DNA from: Stenopsyche tienmushanensis
Lineage: Eukaryota; Arthropoda; Insecta; Trichoptera; Stenopsychidae
Assembly: GCA_008973525.1 (NCBI GenBank)
Contig: WACJ01000305.1
Coordinates: forward strand, 310,001-374,000
Direction: 5' to 3'
Length of the DNA stretch: 64,000 nucleotides
The first letter of the stretch is position 1; each line of letters opens with the position of its first letter. A program made the translations under genes and the position numbers. Below, in pieces: positions 36,451 to 46,899 of the stretch. Under the pieces are notes generated by a model. That model was not told the DNA's origin. It ran no database searches and was given only the letters and a program-made list of their open reading frames with translations.

Positions 36451-37407
36451 CCAAATATAGATTATAATACAAAACATTTCACGGCAAATTCTCTTATCCT
36501 TCATACGTTATTTGCTCGAATTGATCCAACAAGTAGTCGAGAGGATGTCGTCATTCGAATAATATATGTTTGACCGCGTTTCGAAAGGGTTATATGCGGA
36601 CTATAAATATGAGATCGAAGGCAATCGAGTTTTAGCATCGTGTTAAAATAGCTTTTCGCACCGATGATGCATTACTTGCAGTGTCCAATTACTCTTAACT
36701 GCAATAACATTAACCTTTTGACTGGACAATAATTTATCCGATAAACCGGTGTTCATTAAACACCAAAGCGCGTTATTACGGCAGACATCCTCAAACTTTT
36801 CATCGATTTTAAGGGATGTATAACACTTCTCGATATTATTTTGATGTATTTATACTTGAAAGTCATTCACAAAGATACATCAAATCGTGATTTATTATGA
36901 TTAGTTGTGACAACGACGATAACGCTTCGATTGCTGTAATCGACATTTATTTTCATGGAAAGGAGCTCAATTTTAGTGCATTTTCATTATTTTTATGGCG
37001 ATTATTCCATCGCGACATAGGCCATCATTCGACAAATTCGTGTTCATCTTACTATGTATGGAAGAATGTTTTTATCCCGTCGTATTTCTAACTTGCTTAT
37101 CAGGTTTTTAAATACCGGCGCAGATTCCATTGCACAATTGTCATCACCTTCAAGCATGCTTATATGGCCGAGATGCTTTTGTATGAGCTATATTAATCTG
37201 TAACTCTTATTGTTATATTAGTTTTAAAATGTTTACTGTAGTTCATACGGCATTCTATGCGTGGATATTAAAATTTAATGCATGTTTATTGAAAATTATG
37301 AAGCAGGCAACTTATAATACGGAAAGCAGCGACATTATTTGTGTAATTATTCATACAATTCTTTCTCATTTTGTTGTTTTTATATTGTAAGCAAACAAAA
37401 TGGCAGT
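36451..37407. other. No gene seen
   Basis: AT-rich unique sequence. TTAACCTTTTGACTGGAC near 36710 vaguely resembles the TTAACCC-type element ends but has no partner. Confidence 0.5.
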
Positions 37408-37529
37408 TGAAAATTGTTATTAATGTCTGCAACGTTGAAAGCTTGCTAAACTATAAATTTTCTTGGTTTACATTGTATAAATACTGACTGAAACAAAAAT
37501 TATCTTTGTATAAATGGGTGCAAAATTTT
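37408..37529 (+). repeat. hAT 3'-end repeat, copy 3
   Basis: It starts GAAAATTGTTATTAATGTCT, then AACGTTGAAAGCTTGCTAAA, and ends ATAAATGGGTGCAAAATTTT. It extends further upstream into the hATC coding tail than copies 1 and 4 (GAAAATTGTTATTAAT also occurs at 23574). Confidence 0.75.
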
Positions 37530-38349
37530 GGGGGCTGCTTTCCATACTATTATGCATATATGATTTTAACCTATGCAAAGTCATTTCGAGGGATTTTTTT
37601 TAACAAGCGATGGTTTGATATGACTCTGAAGATATTTTTTATCCTCTTGGGGCATGTCAGCATATTTTCGTTAGCGCCCGAAAAAATGACTAATTTCCCA
37701 CATCCATTTGCGTCACAAATTTGAATTACAATCGTTTCACGGGAAGCCCCCCTGTTCCGTATCGTGTGGGTTATTAATTATGCAGCTGAAAAACTGCATC
37801 GAGATTAATTCGATAAATAATGGCCGAAATGGCGGTTACAATAACCTCGCACACTGAAACGACCTCGCAAAAGGAACTGACAATAAAGGCACCTCGATCC
37901 GATTAAAATCGACACGAAATAAAATAAATCACCTATCGTGCGATTAAAAGCGGAAGATAAATTAGCTTTCTCATACTTCTACCCCTGCACGCCATCAAAC
38001 GAGCAGCTGCAAAAATCGGACTTCGCCGAAATTGGGAAACGAGTCCCGGAACGTTCGACCGAGGGGGAAATCCCACCAGGAATCGATCGACTATTGCGCC
38101 AATCGTTTCGCGGAATCGTCGAGAATAATGAGGAATGAATAACTGCATTAGCAACTGCATACAACCGGGTGCATCGATTGCGGTGATAATGCGCTGCGGT
38201 CTAACGAATTGTCCGTCGAATATGGGATGAATTTTGGCAATTCATTTAAAAACGCCCCAAAGGAACATTAACTATGTTCGATATAACTCAAACGATGTAT
38301 CTAATATTTAGCTAGCAATTCATTATTATTCGCAACCTCAAACATCAGA

Positions 38350-38670
38350 TCTTGCATCTTTTGTCATCAGTAATTTCAACGGCGAATTCTATGAATATTT
38401 CCATCGTGCATCTCATGCTGAAAATCAAACTTCATCTGAAGCGCTACAAGATGCAAAAACTAATCTCACGTACAAGCAGAAGAAAGTATGATTTAAAAAG
38501 GCAAAACCACCAAAGCAATTTGTACGTAAGCAATATTCCTCTCGATATTGTCTTTTCGGATGAAAAGATATTCACTATGAAGCAGATTTTCAATGAGCAA
38601 AACAACCATGTTTGGTTTGATTTCAAGCTTTATTTCGTTACAAATTCTTCAAAATGCTCTTTATACTATG
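38350..38670 (+). pseudogene. Mariner-type transposase fragment with SDEKIF motif
   Basis: Within a 140-codon frame, PLDIVFSDEKIFTMKQIFNE followed by QNNHVW (about 38540-38625) matches LVFSDEKIFTVEQxFNxQNDRVW. This is the segment around the first catalytic Asp in Tc1/mariner-type transposases, and that Asp is retained. Upstream a charged stretch (LKIKLHLKRYKMQKLISRTS) could be the linker region. Downstream the similarity is lost and no second or third catalytic motif follows. A short fossil. Confidence 0.7.
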
Positions 38671-39610
38671 AACAAAGTTTCTTTTTGGATTTTTCGTTCA
38701 GCGCAAAAAGGGCTAGACGCGATAAAACCGCCCATTCGACATTTGAATCCACATTCGGATCAAACGGTTTCTAAAGAGCGGTTCATTCGCCGCCTTCGTG
38801 CCATATTTCAGCCTAAAAGCATACAGCATATCTTCAGAATGTCAAGTCTTCTGGAGCGGCGTGCTCTTCAACACGCTTTTCAAGAAAGCCTGTTGTATGC
38901 ATCAAAGCGGTATTTCCATCGGTATTTAGCCGTCGCCTTGGTGTCTCTTCTGCTTGATTTATGCCGTAAGGACGAGGCTATTTTCGAGTCTTCCGTAGCA
39001 TCTTCCACCGGTCGACGATTGCAAATCTCCGGCCATCTCCGTGATGTCACGCACTCTCTTTGGAGAATCACGGTCACGCGCGTCAGTTACGATTTTTATT
39101 GCGTTCTAAATTTCCATGCGCGATTCCTCAACGTCCTCTATCTAACGTACGTCAGAGCGATATTTGTTTTATGATTCTCAATTGCCGGTCGCAAGCACCC
39201 AATTCTGGATTATCTCGGTCGGCTTTGTACAATTTCGGAATTGCTGCTCTTTTTGGCGTTTTGGACGTCGGAATCATCCGCAGCCCTAGGGATTGCATTT
39301 GAATATGAGCGCGGGTGGTTCCAATCGAACCGGTTCGGGGGAACCGATTTCGAACGACTTAACGACCCACAGAACATTTTTAATTGTTTCCGCCGGAGTT
39401 GAACCGGTTATTAAATACGCGAACGGTTTGCAGAACATCATTCGATAATTAGTTTAGATAACACCCTAGAGGAGTGCCTCTTGAATCGTTAACTCCTTGC
39501 GCTTGCATGAAAAAATAATTTATACTCGAATCTGTTATTAACACTACTGTTAACGGTCCTAGAATCGCTTCCGTCTATTGCATTGTCTATGTGTCGCTTC
39601 CTTGATCTTA
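38671..39610. other. GC-richer block with open frames, no gene called
   Basis: A 193-codon + frame covers 38593-39174 and a 65-codon minus frame overlaps it. Neither has a recognised domain, and the + frame begins inside the mariner fragment in a different frame from it. GAACCGGTTCGGGGGAACCG-like sequence near 39330-39410 contains several GAACCGG repeats on both strands. Nothing further is supported. Confidence 0.4.
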
Positions 39611-39619
39611 TGAAGCGAT

Positions 39620-39660
39620 TTAACCCTCTTACTATCGGACAATGATATATCGTCGTTGGC
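39620..39660 (+). repeat. TTAA-family R-D terminus
   Basis: TTAACCCTCTTACTATCGGA followed by CAATGATATATCGTCG. The copy at 54201-54235 carries the inverse pattern, CGACGATATATCGTTGTCTG to GGGTTATT. The subterminal ACGATATATCGT palindrome is shared. Only one end of each element is seen. Confidence 0.55.
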
Positions 39661-40239
39661 AACATTTGTGTAAAGCTTCAGCGTTATGTATGCGTTATTG
39701 CCTCAACTGTAGAAAAAAACAGCTTTATTAGAATAATTCCACAAATGTCGCTGCCTCCCTTATTATTTAGGTATAGTTTTTGGGGTAAACTTAACAAAAT
39801 GGATTAAAAACATTGGAGCTGTGTAAAGTTATTAAATGATCGGGTAACGAGCTATCGAAGTCATAAGACTGGAATTGTTTGATTAATAAAGCATGTGTTA
39901 ATTTAGCGTTTGGAAGGCCTCAGATGGCGTTGTGTTTGGCAATCACAATTTTCGGTTGCATCCATGATTATGATAAATTCACCCTGATGTATTTCCATAT
40001 TCTAATCAGAATCCAATATGAATCATGTGATTTTATGCAATTGAAACACTGAATCTGTAAGCAGAAGTAAAAACTCTAATTTCAATAATTCAATGAATAA
40101 GACCAAAAATGATTGAAAGTATAAATATGGAATATTTCTATTCAATCATTTGTGATACCGATACATTGTGCATACGCATCAATAGATGCGCGTTGATTAT
40201 TGATTATTTAATTAAAAAAAAATACCAATGTGCTATTTT

Positions 40240-40393
40240 AGGGTCATCTCATCATTATTTTTGGAAAGTGCATATCTTTAAGAGTGTCGTCCATAATTTT
40301 GATGAAGAAATTCGAATTATTTCAATGCTTTATAGCTAATTCGCGAATTGCGCTCGAAGCAATCACTCCGTCCAGATTGCGCCCCAACGGCTC
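40240..40393 (-). repeat. Interspersed repeat R-B, copy 2 (inverted)
   Basis: Reverse complement of 8604-8775. Shared blocks include TTTGATGAAGAAATTCG, GCTAATTCGCGAA and TCCGTCCAGATTGCGCCCCA. The 76-codon frame at 40109-40339 overlaps it and is not called a gene. Confidence 0.7.
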
Positions 40394-43300
40394 TGATACC
40401 ACTACAGCTGCAGACTAACACCTATTCCTGGTTTATTTTCCAGGCCAAAGGCTTCTGTTAGGAAGCTTTCTTATCTTTGCTCTATTAAGGGAGCAGATTA
40501 AGTCAAAAAAATGTTTACACAGATTTTAAAAAGGCGGATAAACAAATGGAAAGTAAGGGCACAAAAAGAAAGAGCTCAAATAAATTGATTTAAAGATTTA
40601 TCTAATTATTATGGCTTAGTTATCCGCTGATGTTCTTGTTCTATAGAAAATATGAGTTATTTGGGCCTCATACTATCATAAAATTACGACTGATGAAATC
40701 CCTCAGCATTCACTGTTGAGAAGGTGCAAATTCTTGGTGTGAATGGCAGAAACTTGAACTGACTTATTTTACACATATATATGGCTATGGTGGTTAGCAA
40801 AATCAGATCAAAATATTGATCGGATTCCCAATTTCAATATTCTAAATTTTCATTCGACGCTTGTCAATTGTATTTAGCGTATAAAATGATAAGTTCTCAC
40901 AAATCTGATCGATCTGAATCGCGATAAGCCTCAATTTTGATAAAATAAACATGCTTTTTACCGACATACATGAGAACGAAATAAACAAATAGACGCTTCT
41001 TACAACACCGACTTGGCAAGATAAACTTCCTGTTGTAAATCTTCAGTCGATTTTATTGGATTTTGGACATCCAAATCCCGTCGATTTTTACGCGTTTTTT
41101 GTTGTCGGCGATAAAATCAGCCTGATTTGAATCGGCTCAAATATTATGAATGCGAAACGATATTTTTGATGCAAATATTATATAATCGGTTATCTCTCGT
41201 TATCAGAAGTCGAATTTCGTATTGGATTGTCAGCCCGATTGTAACCATGATTTTCGGGACCAATAGTCGCTTCAGATGCTTCCATTTTATTTGGTATTTT
41301 TTCAGCATAGCGGATTTAATTCGGCATTGAATGGGTAAAGGGTGCGTCGCATTGATCGCGATGTAATGATTATCTTCTGACAGATGTCTCTAATTTTGAC
41401 CATCTGGCGGCATTTTTACAACACAATGAGTAACGAAATGTGTGTAATATCATCTTCGCGTATCAGATGAATATGATTTTGAAAGCTGTCATGAGTATAT
41501 TATATATATATAAACGCCTCCAAAGGCTTATTGCAATGGCTCTTGGCCATTTTGATTTGATTAATTAAGCCTAGAACCGCATGCAAGCAGCGAAGTGGCT
41601 TATGTGTGAAGGATAATATTTTCGTAGCATCCCCCTGGCAATCCGTCGAGAGTCCTCGCTCTTCCCGGAGACATATGCTTATCGCCCCTATGTTTATTCC
41701 AGACTAATGCGTCTTTGGCAGTTGTTCCTGTTGCCATACGAACCGGAATAGTCAGGAGAGCCGCCGGTTCAATAACCCCTCATCAAAACAGTTGCGACCC
41801 CCGTTCCGTTGGCTGGTTTTCTTCCCTCACACCGCCCGACCCCGGGGAAGCACCCCTAGGGTGCCAAGGTTCTTTTATCGCGACACTATTGAATTATTCA
41901 CGGATATAGTTGACGGCGTGTCGCTTTAACCGGTGTCCCGATAAATGGAGTTGTAGAGTGCGCAACCACTCCGATGGCAAACTATAAAATTACAGACGCA
42001 TTAACCCTCCGAGTGCGTTGATCTTTGACGTTGACGGCGGGACGCCGTCGGCGGGTGCTTCATATTTAATTTTATCGGGCAGGATTAACATCCCATGATT
42101 TAATGTGGGAATTTGAGGAATCGCAGCCGTGTACGCGCGGAAAAAACCAAATCAAATCGAATAAAAATGGCGGGAATGCATGAATTTGCTGATAACATAC
42201 GGATCGATATATTTTAATAGGTCTTACCTTTTATCGTGTATGTCAATCCAGGTCAATCAAGAGAGCGATCGTCGCCAGAATGATAAGAAACAATGTTTTT
42301 CTCGGCTTGTTTCAAAACATTGATTGATTAATGTTTATAAATACTTTAAAGATATGCTTTGCGTATTTGATTTTTTTTTCAAGTAGGAAAACGCTCTTCT
42401 TTCACTGATAAATTATATTTTTACAAAATGGGATTTTTTAAATACACACATATATCCAGCTTTCATAAATAAGACCTAATTGTCTCTTTGAGCCACCACA
42501 ATACAAAATTTTCAATTCAAATTGTATTGTGGCCGATAAATGTACATATATATTTCGCTGTTGGCTTTTATGCATTCTAAAATTCTAAGGGTATAATTTT
42601 TTTTGGAGGTTCGTGTCGTATTAAATATTTCTCCGGGCCCCGTTCGTGGCCTATGTCAAAATATGGGCAATTTAGCGCGAATTTCGGCCCTCCCCATGAT
42701 CCTTCGGGTGGCACGCAAGTGTTGCGTGCCGAATTCAAATGAGTTTAGTGATCCTTGTGCCAAATCGCATGTGCAACAACTACCCCGACGTATGGGCGAT
42801 TCGGGGGGGCCCCAGACTAGATGCAAAGGTCGTCGACCGGAGGGCTCAGAGCCACCCCTAAAAGTCGAGAAAAGGGCGAGGGAGCCGAAACCGGACCGAG
42901 ACCGTTCGCATCGCAGGGGGCTATTTTCGTTAGGCTAACACCTGTCTATTTTTCGATACCGACAAACGGGAGATATTCGGGAATGGCTTTCGTCTGCCCC
43001 AGACATCCATTATTTCTATCTACGTTCGTAAATTTGGGGGGATGAATAAACTTTGCGACTGTGCGCTTTCTGTGGGAATCCGCGTAATTTATCTGGAGCC
43101 CTTTGAAATGCTTAAAATTGGGCGAACGGCTCCGTTATGACGCTATTTTGTGCTCGAGGAAGCTGCGTCCTGACAAAACGTGTACTTCGCAAAGCCGATT
43201 TGCGGTCTAACCCCTCTATAAAATGTCAACATTATTTTCTATGAGAAATTTCGCATTACATTGAATAACATATTCTAACACAAAGCCGCAGTGTTGAATC

Positions 43301-43652
43301 ACACTTTTCACAGAGAAAACCCTTTGGGTATTCGGGTTTACATAGATTTTTCTATTCTGAGGGGTTCCGAAATCTGAGCATATCGAATTTAAAAACATCT
43401 GAAAAACAGTATCTTTAGAAAATGCGTACATTCTGTTGATCATGCGAAAATGTGATAAATCTATAATGCAGATAAGGATCGATCATTTCGAGACAGTGTC
43501 GCATCGATAATATTTTGAATGACATCAAACTGATGCACAAACTGTGATTTATTCCCATTTAATTATGGAAATATTAAATTAAGCTACGCCGAATTTCTGT
43601 CAAGCAGTTAAACATTAGTTTTCATGAATTTATATACTTTGCATTGCGTTTG
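40394..43652. other. No gene seen; two GC-rich patches
   Basis: Patches at 41640-42070 and 42600-43050 are GC-rich and contain chance-length frames (111 codons at 42603-42938). Their translations are low-complexity Pro/Arg/Gly mixtures without a recognised domain. TTAACCCTCCGAGTGCG at 42001 resembles a TTAACCC-type element end. A minus frame at 43216-43443 is unidentified. Confidence 0.5.
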
Positions 43653-43669
43653 AACCCTATTTATTAAAC
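43653..43669. repeat. Left target-site duplication of the LINE
   Basis: AACCCTATTTATTAAAC. The right copy, 44723-44739, reads AACCCTATTTATTGAAC: 17 bp with a single mismatch. Confidence 0.9.
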
Positions 43670-44722
43670 GTTGAGATACCTCGGGATCCTCATGGATAAC
43701 AAGCTGACCTTTAGCAAACACATAGAAGAAGCTGCACAGAAGGCACAGAAGGTGGCAGGCGAGCTTGGACGGCTCATGCCCAACATTGGAGGGCCAAAGC
43801 CGTGCAGAAGACGTACCATAAACGAGGTAATACACTCGATCCTTCTGTACGGAGCCCCGATATGGCATGAGTCGCTCAAACGTGACATCAACAGAAAGAA
43901 GCTCGCCAGAGTCCAGCGACAGGGAGCGCTCCGAGTCACCGCAGCGTACAGGACAGTGTCTGAAGACGCAGTGCTGGTGATTGCTGGAATACCGCCGCTG
44001 GACCTCCAGGCAAAGAAGAGGGCCTTGGACTACGAAGATCCTAAAAATCGCAACGAACATGACCAGAAACTGAGGGAAGCCTGGCAACGGAGATGGGATC
44101 AGTCCAGCAAGGGAAGATGGACCCATCGACTTATCCCGGTCATAAGTCGGTGGAGGGCCCGGGAACACGGTGAAACAACCTACCGCTTGACGCAGGCGCT
44201 CACTGGGCACGGATGCTTTGGTGCGTACCTGAAGCGGATTGGCAAAGAACCATCCGCTACGTGCCAACACTGCCAAGCGGAGGTCGACGACGCAGAGCAC
44301 ACCATCATTGGCTGTGAGGCTTGGGCACCCCAGAGAGAACTGCTGAAACAAGCACTCGGGGTGGCCGAGCTAAATATCGACAACATGGTCCACAGCATGA
44401 TGGAAAGTAAGAAGAACTGGGACCTTTGGCGCGACTACGTAGAAGACATCATGAGCGCCAAAGAAGACAGTGAAAGAGAGAGGCGCAGGGCGCCTCTCCA
44501 ACAATAGAATAGGGCCACCAAATGGCTAGACTACCTGTCACCCTTGAAGCAATGTGATAAACAATACCAGGGGGACAGAGGAGACCAAAGGGAGCGGTTT
44601 AGTGAGTAGGCACGGCTGGCCAACATCCCTTATGGAAGTTGTATCAATACCAGCGTGAATCTCACACTCAGTCTTTGGAAGATTCCGCGCCCACAGGAAA
44701 AAAAAAAAAAAAAAAAAAAAAA
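43670..44722 (+). mobile_element. 5'-truncated R1-clade LINE insertion
   Basis: A 1.05-kb non-LTR retrotransposon 3' end. It has the C-terminal part of the reverse transcriptase ORF, a short 3' UTR (44508-44697) and a poly(A) tail (44698 onward). It is bounded by a 17-bp target-site duplication, the signature of target-primed reverse transcription with 5' truncation. It is clearly GC-richer than the surrounding DNA. True R1 inserts in 28S rDNA; this one lies in ordinary AT-rich sequence, so it is an R1-clade relative or a dispersed copy. Confidence 0.92.
43671..44507 (+). CDS. LINE ORF2 C-terminal fragment: end of reverse transcriptase and CCHC motif
   Basis: An uninterrupted 278-codon frame runs from the truncation point to TAG. 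The first residues, LRYLGILMDNKLTFSKHIEE, are the conserved YLGI/VxLD segment near the end of the reverse transcriptase. Next, RLMPNIGGP and VIHSILLYGAPIW (about residues 37-65) match the post-RT block of R1-clade proteins (family pattern RLMPNIGGP...VxHSILLYGAxVW). Near residues 192-209 a CX2CX8HX4C motif, CQHCQAEVDDAEHTIIGC, is the C-terminal zinc knuckle of this clade. The catalytic FADD-bearing RT core, the endonuclease and ORF1 are absent because of 5' truncation. There is no ATG at the start: the frame simply enters from the truncated edge. It is not expected to be expressed. The lack of stops or frameshifts in 836 bp points to recent insertion. The 247-codon minus frame over the same region is a shadow. 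Confidence 0.93.
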   Translation: MRYLGILMDNKLTFSKHIEEAAQKAQKVAGELGRLMPNIGGPKPCRRRTINEVIHSILLYGAPIWHESLKRDINRKKLARVQRQGALRVTAAYRTVSEDAVLVIAGIPPLDLQAKKRALDYEDPKNRNEHDQKLREAWQRRWDQSSKGRWTHRLIPVISRWRAREHGETTYRLTQALTGHGCFGAYLKRIGKEPSATCQHCQAEVDDAEHTIIGCEAWAPQRELLKQALGVAELNIDNMVHSMMESKKNWDLWRDYVEDIMSAKEDSERERRRAPLQQ

Positions 44723-44724
44723 AA
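44698..44724 (+). other. LINE poly(A) tail
   Basis: A run of 27 A residues, of which the last two can belong to the target duplication. An unbroken run of this length supports a young insertion. Confidence 0.95.
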
Positions 44725-44739
44725 CCCTATTTATTGAAC

Positions 44740-46430
44740 AAAAATGCATCATTTTTGTAACGCACATTTAATAAATCTTCCTTTTTGCTATAAAAATATT
44801 CCTCAATAGCTTCAAATTCAGGAATATAAATTTCGTCTTTGGTTTAATTGTATCTGGTTCAGATATTTATTATGTTTAAGTATAAAATTAATTGATCAGA
44901 TAAATCTGAAAGGGATATAAATATAGGTATACATTCGTATCTTTCCATAAAAAATAGGAGTTTTTGTAATTTTGCTCATGAAATCCGTTTAATTAGTATT
45001 TTTTTTAATATGAAATTGAGAATTCTAAATCTAATTATTACATTTTTGTATGATTAAACGCGTTTCGATGTCTGGCATATTGTCGTTTTTATCGAAATTC
45101 GGGGATGTATTCGTGTACAAAGTTCTTAAGCGGGTTCGCCCTTTCAAGAAAGCTCTTTAGGCAACTTATAAGTAAAATAAGCTCCGTCTTAAGCCTTGTT
45201 TGCAAAAGTAACCTATCAACGAAATAAGCAAACAGAATGCATAAATCTCCAGATCCTTCTCTAGAAGCCGTAAATAAAATACGACGTGGAATTAATTCGG
45301 CAGACATTAATAGGACTTTCAACTCGTTTGTCTGTTAATGCGATTCAATACTATTTTTAGATCATATCATATGCAATTCGGCGATTTATGAATCAATCCG
45401 CGCTTTAATTGCGGCTCTTGAATTGCTCAAGATGTAAATCCACGCATACTTTGGGTGCAAATCTGACAAAATTCGGATTTATGGCCGCGCTATAAAAATC
45501 GCAGTCAACCTTCGCTATTTAATTTTGTGGCTTATTAATTTCATTACATAATGGGTTATTTTATCGTGTAATATAAACCAGCTTATTACTAATTTGGAAC
45601 AATTACATGGCCGTCGCTGAGCGCGGTTCGAGTGTCACTGCCTCGCAGGTAATTTAGTGTGACCAATTAAAATATTCTTTCTTGAATTAAAGTAATCTTT
45701 GGACGCCATCTGGGTGTTATTTATGTGGAAAAACAAGAATAAACGTTGTTCTTGTAGATGCTGTTGCACGCGAGCCATCGTTGAGTGTTCCGCAGTAACG
45801 GAGATATGAATGAGCGGATAGAGCGCGAAAGCCGTCTGCTTAACACGCTCGCTGCGATAAACAAATTGCTTCTAAATATTTATAACAAATAACGATGCGA
45901 TTCGACGGCGCTTTATTTTATTGCCTTAGGGTCGTTAATGGCTTATTGATCGGTTTTCTGTTTGTGAAAAAAGCGGTGTTATCCGGTGTTTATTGCGGTT
46001 ATGGCGCGAATTTGCTTTTTGCTGAATACGAAGTGCTTCATTTCTTCCTCTGAATTCTTCTCTTATCTAAAATAGCCATGGAGTTTTTACATTTTATTTC
46101 ATTGCTTAAACGCTTATGCTTAAAAATAAGTGATTTATAATCGTATTTTATTCTTGTTTCGTCGACGAAGGAGGATTCTTGGGGCGCTTGTCATTACTAT
46201 GAATTTTATATGACAGCTAAAATTCTGTACAAAAAGTACATTTATTGAAAAAATATTAGACGTTCCGCATTTTGTGTCAATGGACATCATAAATAAACTA
46301 TTCTATATTAATAATGCTTAACTGGCATGCCTGTGTATCCGTGATAATGCCCAGAAAATAAAATTATTAGAGCTAAACGCTTGAGTTGATATCGCTCCCC
46401 ATGTTATAATGACTATATGTTGATTATAAT
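44740..46430. other. No gene seen
   Basis: AT-rich flank of the LINE. A 77-codon minus frame at 45089-45322 is unidentified. A GC-richer unique stretch at about 45600-46030 has no coding signal. Confidence 0.5.
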
Positions 46431-46439
46431 TTTAATCTT

Positions 46440-46895
46440 TTTGTGCGACTTTTTTTTATGCGATTTCGAAGTTATGCGGTTTTTTTAAGTTTTTTTTTTA
46501 ATTTCACAAAGAGTACATATCGAGATATTTTGGATAAAACAGGAAATAAATCATCAGTAATAACCGAGATTTGATAGATAATAGTTTGTAATTAAAATAA
46601 TTAGTATTTCTCTAGTGGATGTCTGGCATTTGAGATGCCAGATGTCAGACATCCTTAAAATATTACCAATGATGCAAGACGTCCTTTAAATTTTACCAAA
46701 AATTTTATTTTTAATTGCCTTATTGTTATCCTTTTTTTATATCAACTTTTTTTATGCGATTTTGGATATATTTTATATAGCTGTTTCAAAGTTATGCGGT
46801 TTTTAAAATCCATGGAACGCATCTTCACTTTTTCTATGTAAGTCATAGCTTTTTTTGTGCGATTTTCCGCGAAACGCATCTACCGCACAAAAAAA
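46440..46895. repeat. Degenerate internal repeats with GCGATTT/ATGCGG motifs
   Basis: TTTTTTTATGCGATTT followed after a short gap by AAGTTATGCGGTTTTT occurs at about 46452-46488 and again at 46747-46806. TTTTTTTGTGCGATTTTCCG follows at 46851, with AACGCATCTACCGCAC just downstream. It looks like a decayed element with repeated or inverted subterminal motifs. Family not assigned. Confidence 0.5.
46617..46654. repeat. Compound 38-bp hairpin
   Basis: GGATGTCTG at 46617 pairs with CAGACATCC at 46646-46654. Inside it CTGGCAT pairs with ATGCCAG around TTGAG. The alternative pairings make a compound palindrome. It may be a MITE remnant or a cruciform-forming site. Confidence 0.8.
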
Positions 46896-46899
46896 AGAT

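Noticed and set aside
42603..42938. 111-codon + frame rich in Arg, Gly and Pro
   Set aside because: Low-complexity translation in a GC-rich patch, with no recognised protein similarity.
43608..44351. 247-codon minus-strand open frame
   Set aside because: It lies entirely antisense to the LINE reverse transcriptase frame, which has family motifs; it is a shadow.
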